A program made the translations under genes and the position numbers. From NCBI GenBank assembly GCA_945227095.1, contig CALYOC010000013.1, positions 1 to 10,005 of the forward strand: DNA of 10,005 nucleotides, in the 5' to 3' direction. A model generated the notes under the pieces. It had not been told where the DNA came from and searched no databases. It saw only the letters and a program-made list of their open reading frames with translations. Position 1 is the stretch's first letter, and the number at the start of each line of letters is the position of its first letter. Shown piece by piece: positions 1 through 5,449 of the stretch. Source of the stretch: an uncultured Clostridia bacterium. GTDB lineage: Bacteria; Bacillota; Clostridia; Oscillospirales; Acutalibacteraceae.

Positions 1-11
1 TTAATTAAATC

Positions 12-51
12 AAAAACTGCCGATTGAGGAAAACTCAATCGGCAGTTTTTT
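12..51. terminator. Bidirectional rho-independent terminator
   Basis: A 17-bp perfect stem pairs 12-28 with 34-50 around a 5-base loop (GAAAA). The core is CTGCCGATTGAG, flanked by A-tracts on the left arm and T-tracts on the right arm, so either strand gives a hairpin followed by a U-run. On the plus strand it would end a gene lying left of the window. On the minus strand it could end a transcript coming from the 60-300 region. Confidence 0.85.
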
Positions 52-401
52 AAATCATATATAAATCATATTATGGCGGAAAGAACAAAACAGAATAAAT
101 CCGTGAACTTTGCTAACTGTGGCAATCCGAAGGTTATTAAACTGTTTGGAGCAAATAGTATTATTTGAAATATTATCTGAGTATTTACCGCATTTCAGGT
201 GTTATGTGCGTTGTTCTGTCGAATGTTAAGAACTTATATTTGTTTAACAGTATTATCTGCGAAATTACATAGCTTGCTTAATCAGTAAATATAATACTTT
301 GAAAATACTATCAGTCAAGGAGTTTCCGATTTGTCCTGTTTAGCAATGTGAGAAAAGAGTAAGAACTTTCTATTGCCCGACAAGATAACGGTTTTGATAT
401 A
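52..401. other. Gene-free AT-rich stretch with no recognised RNA
   Basis: About 350 bp with no supported coding sequence. The longest ATG-started frame I noticed, 73-168 plus, gives 31 residues with no ribosome binding site and no recognisable family. On the minus strand, ATG codons run into stops almost at once. I did not recognise tmRNA, SRP RNA, 6S RNA, a tRNA or a riboswitch. The only regulatory-looking signal is a leftward promoter-like pair at 291-318, listed separately. It may simply be a spacer between two leftward/rightward units, each closed by its own terminator. Confidence 0.6.
291..318 (-). promoter_or_regulatory. Possible leftward sigma-A promoter
   Basis: Read on the minus strand, a TTGACT box (313-318) is followed after 16 bases by TATTAT (291-296). 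Both are close to the consensus -35 and -10. No coding sequence lies downstream before the terminator at 12-50, so if it is active the product would be a non-coding RNA of roughly 270 nt. In AT-rich DNA such pairs also arise by chance. Confidence 0.35.
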
Positions 402-451
402 AAAACAGCAGTAAGATTAGATTGAAAGGTCTAAAATCTTACTGCTGTTTT
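402..451 (-). terminator. Terminator of the lemA-DUF2207 operon
   Basis: Lying 7 bp past the stop codon of the DUF2207 gene, an inverted repeat pairs AAAACAGCAGTAAGATT (402-418) with its complement at 435-451 around a loop of about 16 bases, part of which can pair further (418-420 with 431-433). On the minus strand the stem is followed by a T-rich run (TTTTTAT), as expected of an intrinsic terminator for leftward transcription. Confidence 0.8.
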
Positions 452-458
452 ATGTTTT

Positions 459-2201
459 TTACCAGCTTCCGCCGCCACCGCCGCCGAAGCCACCGCCGGA
501 GAATCCTCCTGAGCCGATGCCAAAACCGCCGCCGGTAGTGCCGTTATTTTTGGGCACGGATACCATAGCTCTTGCCATATCGGACATTGTTCGGTGCATA
601 AAATAGTACATTGTCATTACACTGAACTCGTTTGAGTAATACCAGCTCGGCTTTTCAATGGTTAAGCCTTCGAATTTTTTTACCCATTTTTCCGACACGC
701 CCAGTACATAGGCGTAGGGTAGTATGTCGTAAAAATACTTCGGATTTTCTTCGACAAGTGTTTCAAGTTTGCCCTTTTCTGCCGTTTCCAAGAAAATCTT
801 AAATCCGTTAATTTTTTGCTTTATTTCGTGACCTTCGTCTGTTCTCTGTCTGATAAGGAAGGAAAGAATAAATGATGCAATTGAAATCAAAACGCCTGCC
901 GCACAACATATTATCTTTTCCGTTCCACCGAGAGCATTGTAGCATATGAAGATGCTGATGACGGCACTTATAATCGAAACACTCCAACCGATAAATCTGA
1001 CATAAAGTGATTTTTTGTTAAATACTTTTAAGATGTCATCGTTGAGCATTGTTTTAATAGCATTTGTAGTCTTGTAAAAACTGTTCTCCAGGTCGGACAT
1101 TAAAACTGATTCATTCCCATTTTTGAAAAGTCCGTAAAAGAAAGTCCTTTTAAACTTGTCGTTTCCGTCGTAGGATTCTTTTTTTCTTATTATCCGGCAA
1201 TCATACTTACTGAAGACACTCTTTTTCTCAATTTCTTCAATGTCGATATATCCCTCGTTTGCAAGCTCGATTAAAAGTCCGATTGTGTCGTTATCGTCTG
1301 CGGAGCCCTTGTTCCAGAGGGCGACCTGTGCGCTGTTTAAATTTTCCGGGGGATAGAACTCGACAACATCTACAATCTTTTTATCTCTTCCGAATTTTGA
1401 CCATAGGAAAATTACCGCTATCAGGGCAATTATCGGAATTACAATCATTGAGGCAAGAGTGAGATAGTACTTGGCGTAGTTGAAAGTAAAATAACCGTCG
1501 TCAAGTAACAAGGTTGCAGTCAACGCTTCGTGCGGCAACAAACCATTTTTCACTTTGCCGCTGATAGTATTGCCGTTTACCTTATAAGTTACCCCTTCGG
1601 TGCTTTTAGAGCCGTATTTTCCGGTGTAGAGTGAAAGTTTGCTTTTATCAAAGCTGCTGTCCGGCATTTTGATGTTGAAGCTTATGTCGCTGATTGTAGT
1701 ATCCCAGCCGGTGCCGATAATGTTGTAATAAAAGGCGTCAAAACCTTCGTTGACATCTTTTCCCATGACAAAGGTGTATGATATGGTGTATTTTTTCTCT
1801 CCTTTAATAGTGGTGTCGGCGTCACCGATTTGAATTACACAGTTTTCGTTTTCTTTATGTACATCAAATTCTTCATTGACTTTGACATTCTTTACCTTTT
1901 GGTAAAGTCTTTTTATCTTTCCGTCTTTTTGCTTCATGGTGTACGAATACGGAATGTATCGGAAAATTCCGTGCTTTGCGGTGTGGAAATAGGCGGTGAT
2001 ATCCTCTGTAACATCAAGCGTGTTGTCTTTATTTACATTGATGTTTATATCATATGCCGTAATTTCGTACCCGTTATAAATCGATTCGCTTGTTAATAAA
2101 GCGTCCCCGTAATCTTCTGCGTACGCAACACAACTGAAAGACATTAGGATTAAAGCAGATAACGAAAGCACAAATGCCGATAGTTTAATACTCTTTTTCA
2201 T
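459..2201 (-). CDS. DUF2207 family membrane protein with Gly-rich C-terminus
   Basis: A 580-residue envelope protein of unknown molecular function, of the DUF2207 (YciQ-like) family. A signal peptide occupies residues 1-28 (likely cleavage after AYA). The N-terminal extracytoplasmic DUF2207 domain (about 35-235) includes a typical stretch near residue 73, HGIFRYIPY. A transmembrane helix follows at about 246-268, then a cytoplasmic region starting FGRDKK with VEFYPPENLNSAQVALW, a second pair of transmembrane helices at about 405-450, and a low-complexity tail (about 553-580) of Gly repeats ending GGGGGGSW. The ATG overlaps the lemA stop codon by one base (TAATG), and an AAAGG at 2212-2216 inside lemA can act as its ribosome binding site, so translation is probably coupled to lemA. 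LemA and DUF2207 genes are frequent neighbours in Firmicutes, which supports a joint but unknown envelope role. The family call is firm; the function is not known. Confidence 0.88.
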   Translation of the reverse strand: MKKSIKLSAFVLSLSALILMSFSCVAYAEDYGDALLTSESIYNGYEITAYDININVNKDNTLDVTEDITAYFHTAKHGIFRYIPYSYTMKQKDGKIKRLYQKVKNVKVNEEFDVHKENENCVIQIGDADTTIKGEKKYTISYTFVMGKDVNEGFDAFYYNIIGTGWDTTISDISFNIKMPDSSFDKSKLSLYTGKYGSKSTEGVTYKVNGNTISGKVKNGLLPHEALTATLLLDDGYFTFNYAKYYLTLASMIVIPIIALIAVIFLWSKFGRDKKIVDVVEFYPPENLNSAQVALWNKGSADDNDTIGLLIELANEGYIDIEEIEKKSVFSKYDCRIIRKKESYDGNDKFKRTFFYGLFKNGNESVLMSDLENSFYKTTNAIKTMLNDDILKVFNKKSLYVRFIGWSVSIISAVISIFICYNALGGTEKIICCAAGVLISIASFILSFLIRQRTDEGHEIKQKINGFKIFLETAEKGKLETLVEENPKYFYDILPYAYVLGVSEKWVKKFEGLTIEKPSWYYSNEFSVMTMYYFMHRTMSDMARAMVSVPKNNGTTGGGFGIGSGGFSGGGFGGGGGGSW

Positions 2202-2758
2202 TAAAACTCAACCTTTACTGCGCTTCTTTCGGTTTCGTCATCTACAACAAACATTTGCTTTTTGTCAAAGCGGAATATTGAAGCGATAATGCTCGAAGGG
2301 AACATTTCAACCTTGTTGTTAAAGGATTTGACAACGGCGTTGTAGTATTTGCGCGCGTTTGCAATATCTTCCTCGGTCTTTTTGAGTTGCGAGTTTAGCT
2401 CGATAAAGTTTTCGTTTGCCTTTAACTGCGGATACTGCTCTGCGACAATATTTATACTTCTGATTGCCGAGGATAGCTCGGCGTTTGCTTCGAGTTTTTC
2501 TTGTGTGTTTAATTTGGCGTAGCCGCCGTTGCGCGCGGCGATAACCTTTTCCAATGTTTCAGCTTCGTGCTTGGCGTAAGCCTTGACAGAGGAAACAATA
2601 TTCGGAATTAAGTCCCATCTCTTTTTGAGGTAAACATCCATTGTTGAAAATGCTTCCTCGACAGAGTTTTTGCCCTTGATGAGCGAGTTATAGGTTGCGC
2701 CGACATATATGCCTAAAAGGACGACAACCACTGCCAAAATAATAATTGCAAGTACCAT
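2201..2758 (-). CDS. lemA: LemA family protein
   Basis: A 185-residue LemA protein: one N-terminal transmembrane segment (about 2-20, rich in Ile/Val/Leu) followed by a helical-bundle domain. Family hallmarks are visible: YNSLIKGKNSVEEAFSTMDV, then KKRWDLIPNIVSSVKAYAKHE (split here only by my quoting), TLEKVIAARN, AEQYPQLKANENFIELN and TEEDIANARKYYNAVVKSFN. The role of LemA is not settled; it is membrane-anchored with an N-out topology in most models. I chose the ATG at 2758 because AAAAGGAG (2767-2774) sits 8 bases upstream, the length then matches the family, and the alternative GTG at 2842 lies upstream of the likely promoter. It is first gene of a two-gene leftward operon with the DUF2207 gene. 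Confidence 0.92.
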   Translation of the reverse strand: MVLAIIILAVVVVLLGIYVGATYNSLIKGKNSVEEAFSTMDVYLKKRWDLIPNIVSSVKAYAKHEAETLEKVIAARNGGYAKLNTQEKLEANAELSSAIRSINIVAEQYPQLKANENFIELNSQLKKTEEDIANARKYYNAVVKSFNNKVEMFPSSIIASIFRFDKKQMFVVDDETERSAVKVEF

Positions 2759-2789
2759 AACAATTACTCCTTTTATATTTGTTGATTTT

Positions 2790-2818
2790 AATATAGCATA
2801 TTGATTTAAACTAATCAA
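2790..2818 (-). promoter_or_regulatory. lemA promoter (sigma-A type, extended -10)
   Basis: On the minus strand TTGATT (2813-2818) and TATATT (2790-2795) are separated by exactly 17 bases, with TG one base before the -10 (extended -10). Transcription would begin near 2782, about 24 bases upstream of the lemA ATG, leaving room for the ribosome binding site at 2767-2774. This placement also argues against the longer GTG start at 2842. Confidence 0.75.
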
Positions 2819-2874
2819 GAAAAATGGCAGGAGCGCTGTCACATTTCGACCTATTTAATCTCTCAACACTCAAC

Positions 2875-2929
2875 TTTAACAAATAAATCGACTTATTTTG
2901 TGCAAATTAGACAATAATTTTAACAAATA
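2875..2929. repeat. Direct repeat TTTAACAAATA upstream of the sigma gene
   Basis: The 11-base sequence TTTAACAAATA occurs twice, at 2875-2885 and 2919-2929, 44 bp apart start to start, in the divergent region between lemA and the sigma-factor gene. The second copy ends 11 bp before the -35 box of the sigma promoter. This could be a pair of regulator sites. The region is very AT-rich, so chance remains possible. Confidence 0.35.
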
Positions 2930-2939
2930 TTAAATATTA

Positions 2940-2967
2940 TTGACATTATTTATAAAAATGATATAAT
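2940..2967 (+). promoter_or_regulatory. Strong sigma-A promoter of the sigma-factor gene
   Basis: A perfect TTGACA (2940-2945) and a perfect TATAAT (2962-2967) are separated by 16 bases, with TGA immediately before the -10 (extended -10). Transcription would start near 2974, about 23 bases before the ATG at 2997. A near-consensus promoter suggests substantial basal expression by the housekeeping polymerase unless it is repressed. Confidence 0.85.
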
Positions 2968-2996
2968 TAAACTTAAGATAAAATAAGGAATAGTTT

Positions 2997-3569
2997 ATGT
3001 ATAAGAAAAATCCCGCCAAGGAATGCAATTTAGATGAACTTGTGTTATCCGCACGCCGCGGAGATGCCCTTGCAGTTGGGGATATAATTGCGAAAATGTC
3101 ATCGTCTGTCGAGATAAAGGCAAACAAATTTGTAACAGACGAGCTTGAAAAGGTGGACCTCGTTCAAGAGGGTATGATAGGGCTGGTAAATGCCATTTCC
3201 TCATTTGACCCGAAAAACGGCGCCGGTTTTAATACATACGCGCAGATGTGTATTGACAACGCACTTATTTCAGCGGTGAGGAAAATGCGCCGCAAGAAAA
3301 AAATACCGTCGTCTCAGATTGTTCCTTTTGACGATGTGGATTGTCCGGACGACAGTCACAATATTGAGGATACATTTATTTTAAAGGAACAGTTAAAGAA
3401 TATAACAAAATCAGCAAAGGAAAATCTTTCGTCGCTGGAATACAGAGTGTTTTTGTTGTATATTGACGGCTTGTCAAACAGGGAGATTGCCGAGATATTA
3501 AAAATTGATATCAAGGCTGTTTCAAATGCTCTTTACAGAATTCGTATTAAGAGCGCAAATTTTTTATAA
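2997..3569 (+). CDS. SigH-like sigma-70 family RNA polymerase sigma factor
   Basis: A 190-residue alternative sigma factor with regions 2 and 4 only. Region 2 spans about 15-104 and contains DLVQEGMIGL (54-63, the core-binding 2.2 segment), a putative 2.3/2.4 stretch FNTYAQMCIDNALISAVRK (78-96) and a basic end RRKKKIP. Region 4 spans about 144-185, with a helix-turn-helix in SNREIAEILKIDIKAVSNAL (160-179) that should read the -35 element. The layout and the phrases LSSLEYRVFLLYIDG and KAVSNALYRIRIK resemble SigH of Bacillus more than typical ECF factors, but it is shorter than SigH (about 218) and is not in the usual SigH context, so I give no symbol. AAGGA (2985-2989) sits 7 bases before the ATG. 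No anti-sigma gene is adjacent; the next gene, 55 bp away, encodes a zinc-ribbon protein and is probably cotranscribed. Family certain, regulon unknown. Confidence 0.88.
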   Translation: MYKKNPAKECNLDELVLSARRGDALAVGDIIAKMSSSVEIKANKFVTDELEKVDLVQEGMIGLVNAISSFDPKNGAGFNTYAQMCIDNALISAVRKMRRKKKIPSSQIVPFDDVDCPDDSHNIEDTFILKEQLKNITKSAKENLSSLEYRVFLLYIDGLSNREIAEILKIDIKAVSNALYRIRIKSANFL

Positions 3570-3624
3570 ATTGGGTATTGCCCTATTTAGCATTACTTTT
3601 TTATATTAAGAGAGGATAGAAAAA

Positions 3625-3900
3625 ATGTACGAAGACAAAACATTAACCTGTAAGGATTGCGGAAACGAATTTGTTTTCACAGCAGGTGAGCAAGAATTTT
3701 ATGCAGAAAAAGGTTTTGAGAATGAGCCCTTGCGTTGTAAGGACTGCCGCGCAAAGAGAAAGGCAGCCGTAAGAGCTGCGCGTGAGATGCATCCCGCTGT
3801 ATGTGCAAGCTGCGGTGCCGAGTGTGAGGTTCCTTTCAAACCCAAGGAGGACAGACCTGTTTATTGCAGTGAATGTTATGCAAAGATGAACGAGGAGTAA
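3625..3900 (+). CDS. Double zinc-ribbon protein (zf-trcl plus CxxC-x17-CxxC)
   Basis: A 91-residue protein with two four-cysteine zinc sites. The first, residues 9-40, is CKDC-x25-CKDC with the intervening FVFTAGEQEFYAEKGF typical of the zf-trcl 'probable zinc-ribbon' family. The second, about 60-84, is CASC-x17-CSEC with VPFKP and PVYC, matching the CxxC-x17-CxxC family. A basic linker (AKRKAAVRAAR) joins them. The protein could bind nucleic acid or another protein; the sequence does not tell which. AGAGGA (3611-3616) lies 8 bases before the ATG. It follows the sigma-factor gene by 55 bp with only a weak hairpin between, and ends 32 bp before a strong terminator, so the two genes probably form one transcript. 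Confidence 0.85.
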   Translation: MYEDKTLTCKDCGNEFVFTAGEQEFYAEKGFENEPLRCKDCRAKRKAAVRAAREMHPAVCASCGAECEVPFKPKEDRPVYCSECYAKMNEE

Positions 3901-3932
3901 TATTTAATACATATATTATATTTTCTCAGTAT

Positions 3933-3961
3933 AAAGCCCTAACTGTCACAGTTGGGGCTTT
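3933..3961 (+). terminator. Terminator after the zinc-ribbon gene
   Basis: A 13-bp stem pairs AAAGCCCTAACTG (3933-3945) with CAGTTGGGGCTTT (3949-3961), with one G-T pair and a 3-base loop, followed by TTTAATTT. It closes the sigma factor/zinc-ribbon unit. Confidence 0.85.
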
Positions 3962-4040
3962 AATTTGTAGAAAGAATTATTTATAAAGGACATATTCGGC
4001 TGAAAATTACATTGTTTTGCGCGTTTTTATGTTTTATTTA

Positions 4041-4069
4041 TTGCATATTTTGTATGTATATAGTATAAT
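4041..4069 (+). promoter_or_regulatory. rmuC promoter (sigma-A type)
   Basis: TTGCAT (4041-4046) and a perfect TATAAT (4064-4069) are separated by 17 bases. Transcription would start near 4076, about 32 bases before the rmuC ATG. It lies 80 bp after the preceding terminator, so rmuC starts a new transcript. Confidence 0.8.
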
Positions 4070-4107
4070 TAAATTTATAAAATGCTATATATTGTATTGG
4101 AGTAATT

Positions 4108-5376
4108 ATGGGTCTTTTTGAAACATTGATTGTAATAGGCATTGTTTTGCTTTTGGTTTGTACGATTGTTTTAATTGCTTTAATCCTCGGCAAGAACAGC
4201 GCCTTGTCACAGATAAAAAAGGAAATATCCGTTTTAGAAAAGCAGATGGAAATTACAAGCGGTACAACCAATGAGGAAATCCGTCGTCTTTCGGACAAAC
4301 AGAATTCATCTCAGCAGCAACTTAAGGATTCTTTATCCGAGAAGATTTCGGGTATGAATGATAAAGTTCAATCCTTGACGCAGTCCAATTTGGAGCAGCA
4401 AATCAAAATGCGTCAGACGCTTTCCGACAGTATTTTTAAGTTACAGGAGAGCAATGAGAAAAGGCTTGAAAAAATGCGTGAAACCGTTGACGAAAAATTG
4501 ACATCAACTCTTACCACGCGGCTTGATTCCTCGTTCAAAACAGTGTCAGAGCAGTTGAAAAATGTCTATGAGTCGCTGACAGAGATGAAGCAGCTTTCAA
4601 CCGGTGTGACCGACAATGTAACTGCGCTTACCAGAGTCCTCACGAATGTAAAGGCTCGCGGTACATGGGCTGAGGTACAGCTTGGCGGAATACTTGACCA
4701 GACAATTCCCAATATGTACGAAACAAATGTCGAAACCAAAAAGGGAAGCGGAAAGAGAGTGGAATTTGCCGTAAAGATTCCCTCTGTTCAGGATGACAGT
4801 ATAGTTTATCTGCCAATCGATTCCAAGTTTCCGTTAGAGGACTATGTGCGCCTTATGGATGCGGCGGACAGGGCGGACAGAGAAGAGCTTGACAAGAGCA
4901 GAAAAGCGCTTGAAAAGCGAATTATCGAAGAGGCAAAGGAAATTACCAAGTATATTGATGTTCCGGCGACAACCCCGTTTGCTATAATGTACCTCGCAAC
5001 CGAAGGACTCTATGCGGAGGTTGCGGCTTCACGCACAGGTTTGCCGGAGAGACTTCAGAATGAGTATAACATTATGATAGCCGGGCCGAGTACCGTTACC
5101 GCACTTTTAAATTCTCTGTCAGTAGGATTTAAAACCGTTGCGATAAACAAAAAGGTCGGTGAAATCGGCAAAGTGCTTTCTGCGAGCAAGAAGCAATATG
5201 AAAACTTCGCTTTGTTGCTTGATAAGGCCTATAAAAAGGTTGACGAAGCCGGCAAGACCATTGACGACGCCAAAAAGAGAAATTCAATTATTCGCAAGAA
5301 ACTTAAGAGCTTTGAGGATTTTGACGACGCAAGCTCGTCAAAGATATTGGGACTTGACGATATAGATTCCGAATAA
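4108..5376 (+). CDS. rmuC: DNA recombination protein RmuC
   Basis: A 422-residue RmuC family protein. It has an N-terminal membrane anchor (about 5-27), a long predicted coiled coil rich in Gln/Lys/Glu (about 30-160), and the RmuC domain (about 165-395), which has a PD-(D/E)xK-like nuclease fold by family knowledge. Visible hallmarks are LTRVLTNVKARGTWAEVQLG (175-194), YLPIDSKFPLEDY (234-246, with D238 and K240 as likely active-site residues) and PFAIMYLATEGLYAE (around 290-304). In E. coli, RmuC limits inversions at short inverted repeats; its exact reaction is not established. The ATG is supported by TTGGAG ending 5 bases upstream. The next gene starts 73 bp downstream with no terminator in between, so readthrough into the GH3 gene is likely though the functions are unrelated. 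Confidence 0.93.
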   Translation: MGLFETLIVIGIVLLLVCTIVLIALILGKNSALSQIKKEISVLEKQMEITSGTTNEEIRRLSDKQNSSQQQLKDSLSEKISGMNDKVQSLTQSNLEQQIKMRQTLSDSIFKLQESNEKRLEKMRETVDEKLTSTLTTRLDSSFKTVSEQLKNVYESLTEMKQLSTGVTDNVTALTRVLTNVKARGTWAEVQLGGILDQTIPNMYETNVETKKGSGKRVEFAVKIPSVQDDSIVYLPIDSKFPLEDYVRLMDAADRADREELDKSRKALEKRIIEEAKEITKYIDVPATTPFAIMYLATEGLYAEVAASRTGLPERLQNEYNIMIAGPSTVTALLNSLSVGFKTVAINKKVGEIGKVLSASKKQYENFALLLDKAYKKVDEAGKTIDDAKKRNSIIRKKLKSFEDFDDASSSKILGLDDIDSE

Positions 5377-5387
5377 TTATATATTAT

Positions 5388-5426
5388 TGTTTAAACATTG
5401 AATTTTATTATCCTTCACAATATCAA
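5388..5426 (+). promoter_or_regulatory. Possible weak promoter with adjacent palindrome for the GH3 gene
   Basis: A perfect 10-bp palindrome TGTTTAAACA (5388-5397) directly abuts a weak promoter-like pair, TTGAAT (5398-5403) and TATCAA (5421-5426) with a 17-base spacer. The palindrome might be an operator for a sugar-responsive regulator. It lacks the central CG of a typical CcpA cre site. This is suggestive only. Confidence 0.25.
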
Positions 5427-5449
5427 AAATACAGTTAGGAGAAAAGATT

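Noticed and set aside
73..168. 31-residue ATG frame on the plus strand in the left gene-free region
   Set aside because: There is no ribosome binding site before the ATG, no recognisable motif, and it is of a length expected by chance.
315..352. AAGGAG followed 8 bases later by TTG, as a tiny leader peptide
   Set aside because: The frame is only six codons with a TTG start and no downstream gene on that strand that it could control.
2759..2842. N-terminal extension of LemA from the GTG at 2842
   Set aside because: The extension would span the likely promoter (2790-2818) and add 28 residues before the normal membrane segment; the ATG at 2758 has an ideal ribosome binding site.
3568..3588. 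Small hairpin between the sigma-factor and zinc-ribbon genes as a terminator
   Set aside because: The stem is only GGG/CCC plus A-T pairs with a mismatch, and the nearest T-run is 8 bases away, so efficient termination is unlikely.
4038..4298. 86-residue minus-strand frame overlapping the start of rmuC
   Set aside because: It overlaps the rmuC promoter and first 190 bases of coding sequence on the opposite strand, has no family resemblance, and is best explained as a shadow frame.
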